Shown here: positions 38,721 through 50,773 of the stretch, piece after piece
Position numbering within the stretch: position 1 is the stretch's first letter
Layout of the letters: every line of letters starts with the position of its first letter
Assembly (NCBI RefSeq): GCF_040183065.1
Contig: NC_091117.1
Coordinates: 96,684,001 to 96,748,000, forward strand
DNA length: 64,000 nt
Direction: 5' to 3'
DNA from: Periplaneta americana
Lineage: Eukaryota; Arthropoda; Insecta; Blattodea; Blattidae
Translations under genes and position numbers: made by a program
The notes under the pieces: generated by a model
Database searches by the model: none
The model's input: only the letters and a program-made list of their open reading frames with translations
Told to the model about the DNA's origin: nothing

Positions 38721-39427
38721 TATATAATCTTTCATTTTAAATTTTATTGTGAGCTATTCTGTGTCGCAAGACAAACCCAAAATATTGGGTCAGACTAATA
38801 AATTAAATAAATTATACAAACACATCTGAAACGGCCTGAATTTCCTAAAGAGTTTTTATTTCATGCAAAGGAGAAATGTGTAGTTAAATGTTTTAATTAG
38901 ATTCAATTTTCAATTCTGTATCTAGATTTATAATAAAATTGTATGTTTCTATTTATAATAAAATTTATATTTTTTTGTTAATACAATATGAAACGTAACT
39001 GGCCGTATACTCGTATAGGCCTATCGACTGTAAAAAGGACAGCATCCATGGATAATAAGGAAGGCTGTGGAATAGCATATAAACTTTCAGTTTCAACACA
39101 TTCTAGTATACACAGTCATGAAGCTTCAGTTGTTGAAGGTAGACTGTGCCGGTACTATTTCGCATTGTCTGTGATGAGGCGATAGTTGCGATCCTAGTGG
39201 CTAACGACTATCTATGGATGCATATCCCCTACGTATTGAGCTTAGTGACTGTGTATACTAGACTATGGTTTCAACTATTTTCGTGTAGTATTCTTATTAA
39301 TGTTGTAAAACAAAGGTATACGGATAATTTAAAATCAATTCATATTAAATAATAACGTGAACATGTTATAAAAGTCGTATTTACATGTTTAAAAGAAACT
39401 AATCTCAGGAAATATTTATTATTATTT

Positions 39428-39648
39428 CGACTATTTTACGACGCTGTATCAACATTTCAGGTTATTTAGCGTCTGAATGAAATGAAGGTGATAATGTCTG
39501 TGTGTCCAGCACCAAAAGTTACTCAGCATTTGCTAGTATTGGGTAGAGGGAAAATCCCGGAAAAAACTCAACCAATTAACTTGCCCTGGCCGGGATTCGA
39601 ACCCGGACTATCTGGTTTTACGCTAACCGTTACCCCACAGGTGTGGAC
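39428..39648 (-). repeat. tRNA-derived SINE, family 2, nested
   Basis: Minus strand: CACACCTGTGGGGTAACGGT head, GGTTCGAATCCCGGCC B box, GGGTAGAGG-type body in reverse, GACGCTAAATAACCTG and the tail GTTGATACAGCGTCGTAAAA. It lies directly beside the mariner at 39658. Confidence 0.82.
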
Positions 39649-39657
39649 AGGAAAATA

Positions 39658-40918
39658 TCGGGTTGGTGCGTAAGTTCGTAGCGTTTTTATTTCGCGTGTT
39701 GGTATTCCGGTTGTTATGGGTTTATTTATCGATTATAATTTTTTATTTGAAGTTCAATTGTTCTGCTTACATTTACGTATTGAAGTTTTCATTTTTGCAG
39801 ATAGTGAGTGGAGCTGTGAGCGTTAGAAAATGGAGTGTCAAGTGAAGAAAGTGGAACATTTCCCACATATTCTTCTTTTGAGTTCAATAGAGGGGCGAAA
39901 GCAGCGGAGCCGGCCAGAAAAACATTTGCGCCATGTATGGGGACACTGCTATCGGAGAGAGCATTGCAAGAAAATGGTTTTCTCGTTTTAAGGAGAGTCG
40001 CTTTGACATTAGTGACACTCCACGCTCAGGAAGAACTTCGGAGTTTGATGAAGACCGTTTAAACACATTAATCCACAATGATCCACGTCAGTGTACTCCA
40101 GAAGTGGCAAATGTGGTGAACTGTGACTATTCCACCATTGTGGGACATTTGCATTCAATTGGCAAGGTTAAAAATTCAGGTGTATGGGTACCGCATGCTC
40201 TAAGCCAAAATCACAAAAATTAGCTGTGTATCTTTGCTTGCTCCTCATCGATTGGCTCGTGAACAACATCGAACATTCCTATCCAATAACGTTACTGGTG
40301 ACGAGAAATGGTGTCTTTATGCTAACATACGGAAAATAAAGCAATTCCCTGTGCAAAGGCCACCGCGTATTCACAAAAGATAATGTTATGCATCTGGTGG
40401 AACTGCAAGGGTATGCTGCACTACGAATTGCTTTGCCCGGGGTGTAATCATTACTGCAGACTTTTATTGCCACCAACTGAGACGTCTTGCACACGCAATT
40501 CAAGAAAAACGACCAACAAAACTGCGTGAAATGATGCTACTCCACGATAACGCCTGTCCGCACTCTGCAAACCTGACACAAAACATTATCCAGGAGTTGG
40601 GTTGGGAAGTCATTCCGCATTCACCTTATTCACCTGATCTTGCGCCCTCAGATTTTCACCTTTTCCGCTTTCTATCGAACAACCTTCAAGGAACTTCCTT
40701 TCCGGATTAAAATACATTCCAAACATGGCTTGATGACTTCTTTAACTTAAAACCACGCGATTCTACTGTCGTGGAATCGAAAAATTACTCCAGCGTTGGC
40801 AGACTGTTGTAAATAGTGAAGGAGAATATATTGTTGATGATTAACTTCTCTCTTATGTGTATCTGATGTGTTTAATAAACTTACGAAAAATCGCTACGGA
40901 ATTATGCACCAACTTCTT
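39658..40918 (+). mobile_element. mariner element, inactive
   Basis: The terminal repeats are GGTTGGTGCGTAAGTTCGTA on the left and, read back, AGTTGGTGCATAATTCCGTA on the right. Transposase pieces are in order over several frames: MECQVKKVEHFPHIL (39830), GDTAIGESIARKWFSRFKES, DTPRSGRTSEFDEDRLNTLI (to 40080), VTGDEKWCLYAN with the catalytic Asp (40290-40325), and HSPYSPDLAPSDFHLFRFL (40618-40674), the DD34D block of mariners. At least four frameshifts or stops inactivate it. It is nested in the 37715-41580 element. Confidence 0.9.
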
Positions 40919-41583
40919 TTCGCCTCGCCATGTTTGCTAAAGTTCTCGGAAAACGATATAATTTCGTATCGGCATTCTTTTGCTGCTCAGTGTACAATCC
41001 AGGGCCCCAGTTATACAAGGAACTGTGCAACATTCTAAGATCCATCCATAACGTTCAGCCTGCGAAGTAGTAAGAGAGATAAATTACTGGAGTGTTCCTT
41101 CTTAAAATACTGAAAATATCAGTTGCATAGATTCCTAATGTGAACAGCAGATTCATAGGTGGAATAGAACTGCTTCTGGGTTATTCTAAGACTAGTGACC
41201 CATTTGTAGCAGCACAAATGGCACGGCAGATTTTGATAAACAAAATCCCTCCTAAAATTTTGTCACCTAATTTCTTGTAAGAATTATCTTTGCAGTAACG
41301 AAATTTTGGCGCTCACCATCATCCCTATCCAAGTAATCCAAATACAATAATAATCAACTTAGAAATAATCAGCTGTGGATCTGGTCGCCATTTTGTTTTA
41401 ACTAGACCTAATAATCGCAAGTTAGCACCTGTCGCTCGAATATGGCCGGTTAGAGATTACCGTGGATGACCTCCAGTTTAAGTCCTAACCGAGGTAAACG
41501 CACCGTACAATTGCTTAACCAGGGGTTAAGTGGCAATTTTAGCCGGTGGTTACACTAACCGACGTTGATGCACGTGGCCATAA

Positions 41584-41847
41584 ATGTAATACAATATTGT
41601 GAAACAAGGCAGAACAAAGGGAAAACAGGTAAACCCCAAGTTGAGTCATATAGCCAACTCAATTGTTCACATGAGTGTTTGTTTCTTTGAGAATAATTTC
41701 TATCGTTTCTTAAACCTTTTCAACGTTGAAACGCAAATGTAATTAAATTTCGGACAATTAAAATACTATTTAAATGTCTACGGGACATAGTTGAAAATGA
41801 TAAAAGGCAGGACTAGTTTTGTGGACGGATGGTAGCCCTGTACGTAC
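41584..41847. other. short intron piece before exon donor
   Basis: Nothing recognised between the Harbinger-like element and the alkaline phosphatase exon. Confidence 0.4.
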
Positions 41848-42021
41848 CTGCGACCATTTCAGAATAGACGTGACTTGATTGGAGACGTTCATCATGGCGG
41901 CGCAGTCGTTTACTTGAACTCGGCCTGTGACGCCAATGGTGCCAATATTTGCCTTCACACCTCCCAGATAGGCAGTAGCGCTGCATGCGGAATCTGCCAC
42001 TTGGCTGTCCACGCAGTAGGT
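41848..42021 (-). CDS. alkaline phosphatase exon, catalytic serine
   Basis: The exon is 174 bases (58 codons), phase 0 to 0, between the acceptor GTTGCAG and the donor GTACGT. It encodes TYCVDSQVADSACSATAYLG, followed by GVKANIGTIGVTGRVQVNDC and ending SILKWSQ. The DSACSATAY segment is the family active site: the Ser after Asp is the nucleophile that forms the phosphoserine intermediate. It joins the previous exon as HSGLSK-TYCVDSQ and the next as [11 protein letters not shown], both as expected for animal alkaline phosphatases. No frameshift or stop is present. The intron that follows is 9.1 kb and holds the Harbinger-like element at 37715-41580, only 267 bases from this exon. Confidence 0.95.
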
Positions 42022-43552
42022 CTGCAACACACATCAGCAACAGTTACAAAATACAGCCTGGGGAGGCAAACACTTCGTTAAAGAGAACATAGGCAAAATT
42101 AAATGCACATATCCGTACAGGCTGGTAAGTATTCAACTTTTCTGCAATGTCGGATACAAAAAACTCATTAAGATCTGTTCACATTATTATACATAGATCG
42201 CTTCTGGCACGTAGCGTTTCATGCACATTTGTGCGAGTTTTCATATCATCATACAAGAAACCATTCCAGCAGTATTCCGACTTGTAAAGAAATCTTACAT
42301 ATGGCTACCGAAGATTTACATGTGTGCAATTTCAATTCGATCAGATAAAGAGGACGATGTTTGGAATAATGGCCAACGTAAATGCTTTTCCGCTCATAAA
42401 ATTAAAAAAAAATGAAAACGGAAGGGGAGTATTCGACTTCAAACAGGGAATTAATGGATCGTCCCCTTACTAATCCTGTCTGCTGTCCGTTATCAATAGT
42501 GGCAATGCGCTTGGTCGTATCTGAATTTGACGGAGGCCTATTCATACTGAGCGTACTGCTCCTTCTGTCACGTTCCTATACATAGCGTATCAAACAAAAA
42601 TACTCTTGCCCAAAATCCTATGCGGTGGCAGGCATGCCGCGTGCATGACCGAATACGCTATGCTACGTATGAATACTTTCATAAAGACGTTTTAAACAAT
42701 ATTTCGTCGTGTATGAAACGCTACGTGCAAAAATGCGCAGAGGCGATATCTTTAAATTTACCATTCGAACTCGCCTGTTTCGAAGGGGTGCTGGATGAGT
42801 CTAAATAGGAAAGTGTGAAATTCTCTGTTCTGCAGCACGTAAAAGTTTCATTCGAGTGACAGTATCATGGTTATTACCGCTAAGCGCTGTTGTTGCACAA
42901 TGGATTCCGCGAAACGCAAGTGAAATGTTCTTATGCTCAAATCATCGAGCGCTACTTCATAGTTGCGACGTTGGCTACACTGCTCTTCATGTCAAATGGC
43001 AGCCATTTAAAATTGTCATAAGGTTACGAAAATTTTAGTATTTTTTACGCTATTATGTATTACTGTAGGCCTATTATAATAATTGGGAAAATTTCAGTAT
43101 ACGAATTATATGCTACACGTCGGATTATCGTGCCGCCATCATGTTGAAATCTCGCCGCGATGTTATAATCTCATGTCAAGCGAGACGGCGCATGTCTCGT
43201 GTGGAGCGAGATGAGGTGTGAAAACGTGAGAGGTAGCTGGATGCAAGATAGTTGTGGTGGGGGTAGAGGGCAGAGGACAGAGCGGAAGGGTGGCATTCGT
43301 GTTTTGAAATTTGTCCCAATAATTATGAACTAGTGAATGTACATTACCGTATTTTGTACTAAAAATAAACGTTGACGTATTTCAAAACTTTATTTTTAAA
43401 TATCTCTATGAAAATTACTACATGTCAACATGGAAAAAAAAATTGTGCAATACAGCATGTCTTTACATACTCCATAAACGTATTTTCCAATTATCAGGGA
43501 CTGGCTTTGTCCCACAGTTGCCGGGTACGAGTAATTCTACTGTATTATGTTT
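42022..43552. other. intron sequence, nothing firmly recognised
   Basis: No gene recognised. CATAGCGTATC at 42583 and GATACGC-like GAATACGCTATG at 42652 make a short inverted pair that could be part of an eroded MITE. Confidence 0.35.
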
Positions 43553-43712
43553 TTCTACAGAAGAAATCGTTCCACCAAGAGTTTTAAATCGGTGGGATTA
43601 GCAGGCCAATGACATTTAGGGGTTGCAGGTAGTAGGAGGGACACAAAATATCATTGGCCTGCTAATTTGTTCGGTTTAAAACTCTTGGCGGGGGCGATTC
43701 CTTATGTATAAG
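43553..43712. mobile_element. foldback MITE
   Basis: Arms CCAAGAGTTTTAAATCGG and ATTAGCAGGCCAATGA at 43576-43612 return inverted at 43652-43690, around a spacer of about 40 bases. Weaker pairing extends outward to GAAATCG/CGATTCC. There is no coding capacity and no clear target duplication. Confidence 0.75.
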
Positions 43713-45345
43713 AACAGTGTTGCTAATTCAGCCGTTTTCCCTCTAGATGTGGCGTTTTTCATTGTTAGTTCAGCGGGTAAAGTTTATGAAATTTGTATTG
43801 CTAATATAGAGATTTAGCGGATATTTTAGCACTCACAGCGGGAAAATAAACTCATTATGATAATATAGCAATTTAGCGGTTTCTGCATTGTTTCATAGAA
43901 GAACCAAGTTGACAACAATGATAGAAGCATACTATAACAAATCTAATGGTACGCGTCCACGGGACAACTTCAATTGCATGGAATGTCAGGTTGCGCAAGA
44001 AAAGTTCAGTTGCAAAATGTAAAACAATGCAACATGATAAATTTCAAATGCCACTCGCATCTTACTCAAGTTTTAAGTTGCACGCAATTTCAAAAGTGCA
44101 TTGTGTACAACCAAGAAGGACGGAATTGCGCCTCTTTAATTGGGTTGAAATGTTTTCATAATTTTGTTGCGTAACTTCATCATCCCAACGCGTATTTGGT
44201 AACTGGAATGTGTTTGATCAAGATTATTGTTATTGTTTTATTTTCACCAATACGTACTGAATGTAGTACGATGTTCTCAGTACCGGTATTACAAACAACT
44301 TCATATATTTCTTAGGTTATCTATATGACCAAGAAATTATAATAGGCACGTTATATCAGAAATACGCTAATATGGAAAGTTGAGTCACCCGATTATCGCA
44401 ATAAAGACGAAATTTAAAAATATTCACAAAACTCGACTTGACATTAAAGGCCCTGTCAACTTAAAAAATTCACTTTTAGATATAAAATAATTCTCACAGA
44501 GTAGGTATAAAGATTAGTTTCTGTGAAACCCCGAGGGTCGTACGATTAATAGAAGGGCGACAATCCACAGTTCAAAATTCCCGGACTTAAAGGAGTGACG
44601 TCACAACTCCACCGTGACGAATATGCAACGGGCTGTATACGGTAAATTATTGAAAGCTTCTTCCCGCGTCAATCTCTTCCTATTAGTGTAAGTTTCTGGT
44701 GTCCGGTGTCATGTCTTATATGAAATAGCTATTTCCATTAATTATGGCTGGAATCAGGCCGTATGAATTTGAGCCCAGGAAAAGAATTAAGTTCAGTCCA
44801 ATAAGGGTAGTGGGTGTGGCGGTGAGATGAATACAAATTCTTATTGGTTATCCATCAACGAATACAGTACTGTACTTGCATTTCCTAGCTGCCCCGAAAC
44901 TTGTGTATGCGCTTCTAGTACCACAATGGGTTCCGACAGTTCCTTCTCACAAACGGCACAATTCGCAAATAGAAAAAGAAGAGTTCATTAATTTAAAATA
45001 AGTGATCAATATGGATGTCCTAATCAATAAAATAGTTTGTTTTCCTTTAACAGAAATAGCACTAAAAGACACAGAACCAATTTCCATTCAAATGGCAAAC
45101 CCATTTCTTAGTGCCCGTAAAGGGGCATGTCTAATTCTCCTACGTAAGCAGTCGAACTATAGGATGTCGAACTTAAGAGCTTCCACTGTACTACCCAGCA
45201 AGACTAAATTCCAACTTGACCTTGTAGGTAACAGCGCTGCAGTCGGACAGGTGACTGTTTATGTTACTATACAATGACGTCACAGCGTTGCTGTTGCACA
45301 TATTTTCCGTGTCGGAAGTTGGCTTTGCCGGTTAGTAAATGGCGT
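43713..45345. other. intron sequence, nothing firmly recognised
   Basis: No coding sequence is recognised. The frames seen here are short and lack family motifs. Confidence 0.35.
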
Positions 45346-45864
45346 GTTGTGTGTAGTGATGGGCGAAGTTGTTCTTTTCCCGGAACAGTTCCGACGGTTC
45401 CGGTTCCGAAAAAATACTATGTTCCAAATAACAGTTCCGAAATAACAGTCACCAGTGGTGATGAGTCGGAGTCGTTGAGTCGTTCAAACGAACGGTACAG
45501 TACCCTCCCTCTTCACCATAGACAAATAACACCATGCAGCTCACACTGGAGCACTCATAGGCATGACATAGTACACATTCTTATCTATAGATGACACTGC
45601 AATGCACATTCGAATCGATTTTGGAAAATTGCTGTGCATGCGGACAGAACTCAAAAGCTTAATGTTAGTAATTACACAGCTGTTGACTACAAGGACAGAA
45701 TACAACACTTTGTTTTCGTACATAAAGTTATAAAGACATGGTAGCCAACTAAAAAAAAATAACATAACATTTAAAACATATGGTATGTAATTTCTGTTCT
45801 CTCTATTACATAATAAAAAAAAACAAATCATTAATTTTTATTTTTACTTTTCTTAATGCACAGT

Positions 45865-45865
<1 letters not shown>

Positions 45866-45939
<74 letters not shown>
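45866..45939. repeat. (AAT)n microsatellite within the hAT-like element
   Basis: About 24 perfect ATA/AAT units. Confidence 0.95.
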
Positions 45940-45941
<2 letters not shown>

Positions 45942-46559
45942 TTACAATTTCATAAATAAAAAAGATATATATTGGCAGTACTGAAACCTGGAAACCCCGC
46001 AGTGGGTTAGTAAAATGTTGGAATCGCATCTTTACCAAAGTGTAATTTAAACTTCGCATTAAACCTCGCTCTCCAAATCAGTACTTATATGGGTAGTTTC
46101 CAACAAATAATGCTACAACATTTTTGTCGTTCTTTGATAACAGAGAAGATAGCACAAAAACTTGTGCTTGTCAGACTTAACCTCAACAAACGACATACAG
46201 ACATTGTAACTAAACCACTCATTACCATTTACGACTTTAACCTTTGTATAGAATCAGCTGATCAATGAATTAATAATAGTATGCGTACTTTATGACTTTG
46301 TAGAATGTTTATAAAACAGAATTAGTCATCTAATGGTGAAATAAACCATAAAGCGGGAATCAATATTACAGATTATTGAATACTTACTATAACATTACAG
46401 ATGATTGGCCAGTCTTACAAATGTTGATATTAAAGTTCGCGCCACCGCAAGGATTTCAATGTCCATGCGCCCCCCTCCAACCACGTGAGAGTTTCAAGTA
46501 CAGTGTAACTGCAGCTGTCGTTGGTTCATCGGAACAAGCTCCGACGTTCCGACTGTTAT

Positions 46560-46825
46560 CTCGGAGTCGGAACATACCTTATGCAACGCGGTACTGCGAG
46601 CCCGCAACAGCTGGGCAAGTGAGCAGCTCGGAGTCGGAACACTGTTATTTCGGAACAGGAGGTTCCGACCTACTGTTCATTTTTGCAACAGTTCCGAGGG
46701 AGTCGGAACATCTTGTGCCACGCGGTACTGCGAGCCCGCAACAGTTGGCAAGTGAGCAGCTCGGAGTCGGAACACTGTTATTTCGGAACAGGAGGTTCCG
46801 ACCTACTGTTCATTTTTGCAACAGT
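46560..46825. repeat. 133-base tandem duplication
   Basis: Two adjacent units, each with CGGTACTGCGAGCCCGCAAC, GTGAGCAGCTCGGAGTCGGA and CAGGAGGTTCCGACCTACTG. The same block recurs with an offset of 133 bases and few differences, which also duplicates the putative transposase-binding GTTCCGA motifs. Confidence 0.9.
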
Positions 46826-47065
46826 TCCGAGACCGGAACAGTTCCAAAATAACTGTTGTGTTATTTTTTACCCATCTCTAGTTGTGTGTGAACGTTAAAC
46901 ACAACTGCCGAACAATTATTGACTTATGTGTAAACACGCTGCTCGACTTTTGGTGCACAATTGAAAATCTAAGTTGCACAGTAGAGATACCTTAACATTA
47001 CACTTCTTTACGTCTGGCAAGACACAACAATGATCGTGATAATATTGCTATAACAATCAAATTAC

Positions 47066-47286
47066 CTTTGAAAGTCCGGAGTGTGGAAAAGCTTCGAAGG
47101 AGAGCACGGTTTCTTCTCCCGTTTGACCTTGAGATTGTCCGAGGTATGCCCTGGCTGCTGCCATTGTTGGAATAGACAGACCATCGCCAAGGAACATTAT
47201 CACATTCTTCGCTTGTCCTGTGAGAAGTGGTGTCTTCAGCTTCTCGTTCAGGGTGCTCTGTGCGCCGTCAACCCAGAATTCAGAAT
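47066..47286 (-). CDS. alkaline phosphatase exon, first metal-binding Asp
   Basis: Alkaline phosphatases are homodimeric metalloenzymes (two Zn, one Mg) that hydrolyse phosphate monoesters; insect forms are usually GPI-anchored or secreted on gut and tubule membranes. This 221-base exon starts after TTACTAG and ends before GTAATT. It encodes SEFWVDGAQSTLNEKLK, then VIMFLGDGLSIPTMAAAR, then LGQSQGQTGEETVLSFEAFP, ending HSGLSK. The FLGDG motif carries the Asp that binds Zn2 and Mg in this family. Entry phase is 1 and exit phase is 0, matching its neighbours. The introns on either side are about 7.05 kb and 5.0 kb, mostly repeats. Family assignment is strong. Which paralogue this is cannot be told here, so no symbol is given. 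Confidence 0.94.
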
Positions 47287-47917
47287 CTAGTAACAGCGAT
47301 AAATTAGACGAACTAAGCTCAGTTCAGAACTACAAACTTGAAGCTAAAAATATAACGCAAGGATTTGGGAATTTTTAGTATTAGCAACATTCCTAGCAGG
47401 TTAGGCGAACCGAGTATCGAACTATGACCATAATCTTCTTCATTATCGTCATAATTGACTCTTGAACGTAATGTTTTATTAATTCTTTGTATAATATTCT
47501 GTAGTGAAAGAATGTAGGTGTAATTTCTATATCCTTAGTTATTGGCTGTAACATAATATTAATATAACAGTATAATTATGATTCTCAACAGTCTTGTTTC
47601 CGTTGACTGTACTGGAATGTCAAAATTGTACATTTATATTCATTCTATCTTAAAAAGATAATAAATTGTGGTCCACTTTTGTCTATACTTATTTCTGGTT
47701 TCATTTATTATCGCTCTAATCTAGTACAACTGTGGTTGTCAAACGCCACGAAATAGTGACGTACCGGTAATAGAAAGGCAACCCGCACACCACTGTCGCA
47801 GAGAGAGAGAGAGATGGAGGGGTATCTCCTTCAGTTAATGTAGTGAATGACAATGCAGACACGGACTGTAATCGGAAAACAAAACAATATAACCTAATTC
47901 TACTCATTAGCTACGTA

Positions 47918-48513
47918 TCGGGAGAAAATTAAACGCAGAATAAATATGGGAAATACCTGTTATTATTCGGTTGAGAAGCTTTTGTCATCTAGTCTGCTTA
48001 AAAAAAAGCTTAAGTTAGAATTTATAAAACAGTTATATTACCGGTTGCTCTGTATGGTTGTGAAACTTGGACTCACACTTTGAGAGAGGAACAGTGGTTG
48101 AGGGTGTTTGAGAATAAGGTGTTTTGGAAAATATTTGAGGCTAAGAGGGATGAAGTTACAGGAGAATGGAAAACGTTACATAACGCAAAACTGCACGCAT
48201 TGTACTCTACACCTGACATAATTAGGAACATTAAATCCAGACGTTTGAGTGGGCAGGGCATGTAGCAAGTATGGGCGAATCCAAAAATGCATATAGTGTT
48301 AGTTGGCAGGCCGGAAGGAAGAAGAGCTTTGGGAAGAATGAGACGTAGATGGGAAGATAATATTAAAATGGATTTGAGGGGGATGGGATATGATGCTAGA
48401 GTTGGATTAATCTTGCTCAAGATAGAGACCGATGCCGGGCTTATGTGAGGGCGGCAATGAATCTCCGGGTTCTTTAAAAGCCATAAGTAAATAAATAAAG
48501 TAAGTAAATAAAT
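47918..48513 (+). mobile_element. LINE family B, 5'-truncated copy
   Basis: Flanked by the 12-bp duplication ATTAGCTACGTA (47906-47917 and 48514-48525). Pieces: [40 protein letters not shown] and [10 protein letters not shown], then frameshifts, and SWINLAQDRDRCRAY near the end. It ends TTTAAAAGCCATAAG with an imperfect TAAG/TAAA tail. It is more diverged than the 30743 copy. Confidence 0.9.
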
Positions 48514-49080
48514 ATTAGCTACGTAACCGGTACACTTTATCCTTGTTGACTTTCTCACTTCCTATTCATTATTTTGTGCGTATCATTAATAAAATGAAAT
48601 ATATTTTCATATTGACCATGGAAGAAAACATGTATTTCATAAATACCGGGACCAATCTCTGCGCTTGTACGACCGTTACAATTCTTTGGTGAGGGGTGGA
48701 GTAAGGCATGGGGGCTGCGAGCAGATAATGCTCTGAAAACAAACATTGCCTTCCACCGAACGGACCAACATGTAACAGATAAGGTAACTCACGACCAACG
48801 TTTTCAGTTCAGGCAATCCTTCTAGTGTAGATACGGAATTGTGATGTAGCTGTGACGTGTGCCAAGCGCACAGATTGGTCCCGGTATCTGTACATCGACA
48901 GATTTTTGAAATTAGAAAAACGTACCAGGCTGACTATGACATTAGAATTTACACTACATGTGACGAAAAAACGCCGAAGCAATTTACTCTGACAAAGACA
49001 TAGAAGGGAATACTTTGTATTGCTTGTTTATTAATGAAATATTCATCTTACAAGTAACTGCATGGTAATCTTTATGACAA

Positions 49081-49081
<1 letters not shown>

Positions 49082-49148
<67 letters not shown>

Positions 49149-49149
49149 G
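49082..49149. repeat. (AAT)n microsatellite at the LINE 5' edge
   Basis: About 22 AAT units, directly joined to the first recognisable LINE codons at 49150 (DYILVNKN). Confidence 0.95.
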
Positions 49150-50773
49150 ACTATATACTCGTAAACAAGAACATGAAACATACTGTTCTGGATACTCGCG
49201 CATATAGAGGTGCAGACGTACAGTCCGACCACTATTTAGTAACGTCTAAAATTAGAATTCCACCAAGATGGCAAAAAAGTAAAAAGAGCGCTACACCCGA
49301 ATTAACACAGAGCTGCTACAAAGTACATCTATTAAGACAAGACAGTATAAGGGAATTGTACTGTAAGAGATTGGAAAATTATATAGACCATAGAGCCTTA
49401 AGTATGGATGTAAACCAAGAATGGGAAGACTTAAAAAGCATAATTGAGAAAGCAGCATATGAGTCCTTGGGGAAAAGATACAAAAGAAGAAGTAAAAGAG
49501 GTATTAAAATATGTAGTGAAGAGACGAAACATATTATAGAAGAAAAACGGAAAGCATACTTAAAGTTTCTCCAAACGAAATCAGAAACAGATAGAGCAGA
49601 ATATAAATATAGATGCGCTATAGTTAAAAGAGAAACACGAAAATTAAGCAGACAAAGTTGGGATAATTAGATAAGTAATATAGAGTATGATATACATGGG
49701 GCACAGACTATGGCATATAAGGCTTTAAAGCATTTAAATAAAGAAGAGAGAGACACAGTGGCATTGAATAATGTAAGGACAGATGATTGGCTTCAGTATT
49801 TTAAAGAATTATGGACAACTCAACATTATAAGGAAAATTTACATGTCGACAAAGATACTTCTGTACCTGTAAGTGATATTGATCTTATAGAATATGAAGA
49901 AATGGAACAAATTCTACAGTCTTTCTCTAATAATAAATCTCCAAGTAGCGACGATCTGAATATAGAACTTTTGAAATATGCCCCAGTGGGAATAAAACAA
50001 CGCTTACTGAATATATTAAACATCTGTTGGATAACATATAAAATACCAGAAGAATGGACAAAAGCAATAGTAATCCCAATATATAAAAAAGGTGACCGCG
50101 GAAATCCCAATAATTATCGAGGCATTATTCTATTGAATTCCACTTACAAACTCTACACTAAAATAATTACTCGCCGTTTGAACACCATTAGTGAAACAAA
50201 ATTAGACGAAATACAATGTGGATTTAGGAAAGGACGGTCCTGTGCCGATTGTGTGTTTGTGATGCAACAAATAATCAAGAAAAGAAGAGAATTTAATATC
50301 CCTACATACATAATGTTCGTGGATTACGAAAAAGCCTTTGACAAGGTTTTAAGAAATAAGTTATGGAATATATTGTCCAAAGAAGGATATCCAACACACC
50401 TAGTGAAAACGGTTAAAAGCTTATACGAGACAAGAATATCAGTAAGAATGGGAAACAAAACGAGTGATACAATAATTGTAAATCAGGGTGTTAAACAAGG
50501 CTGCCCAGTATCTCCAACATTATTCAATATATACATAGATAAAGCCACAGAAGAATGGCAGAATAAAATAACAACCGGCATAAATATAGGCACGACATTA
50601 TTGAAGTCCATGCTTTTTGCTGACGATCAGATCTTGATGGCAGAATCGGAGGATGACTTACAGGTGGCAGCTTATCAACTACAATTAATAATGGAAAAAT
50701 ATAATCTTAAAATTTCTAATCATAAAACAAAAACAATGACATTTGAAGGAGTGATCACAGAAGATGTAAAATA
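49150..50773 (+). pseudogene. LINE C endonuclease/reverse transcriptase, one in-frame stop
   Basis: From 49150 the frame gives the endonuclease end and a basic linker (KRYKRRSKRGIKICSEETKH). A TAG at 49668 follows, then the same frame resumes (ISNIEYDIHGAQTMAYKALK). RT blocks: SFSNNKSPSSDDLNIELLKY, AIVIPIYKKGDRGNPNNYRG, CGFRKGRSCADCVFVMQQII, MFVDYEKAFDKV (first Asp), VNQGVKQGCPVSPTLFNIYI, LKSMLFADDQILMAESEDDL (FADD catalytic pair), and SNHKTKTMTFEG. The frame reaches a stop at 50771. A single nonsense codon separates about 170 residues of linker from an intact RT. Confidence 0.9.

Larger units (their letters stand above)
37715..41580. mobile_element. PIF/Harbinger-like element, long copy with nested insertions
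   Basis: Ends TGGCGATATGCATCAACCTC and (read back) TGGCCACGTGCATCAACGTC are flanked by the 3-bp duplication TAA (37712-37714 and 41581-41583). The outer parts (about 37715-38195 and 41010-41580) align with the two halves of the short copy at 21799-22893. The middle, about 2.8 kb, is absent from the short copy and holds an R2-like LINE piece, a SINE and a mariner. It may be nested insertions, partly original interior, or both. Confidence 0.78.
45354..46880. mobile_element. 1.5-kb hAT-like non-autonomous element
   Basis: The ends are TAGTGATGGGCGAAGTTGTT and (read back) TAGAGATGGGTAAAAAATAA. The 8-bp duplication GTTGTGTG is exact (45346-45353 and 46881-46888). The subterminal parts are dense in GTTCCGA/TCGGAAC motifs on both sides. 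The interior holds an AAT microsatellite (45866-45939) and a 133-base tandem duplication (about 46560-46825). No transposase is visible. Confidence 0.9.

Noticed and set aside
42583..42665. MITE from the CATAGCGTATC / GATACGCTATG pair
   Set aside because: Only 11 bases pair, no duplication was found and the surrounding sequence shows no further symmetry.
44444..45340. A transposon starting AAAGGCCCTGTCAACTT
   Set aside because: No partner inverted end or target duplication could be found.
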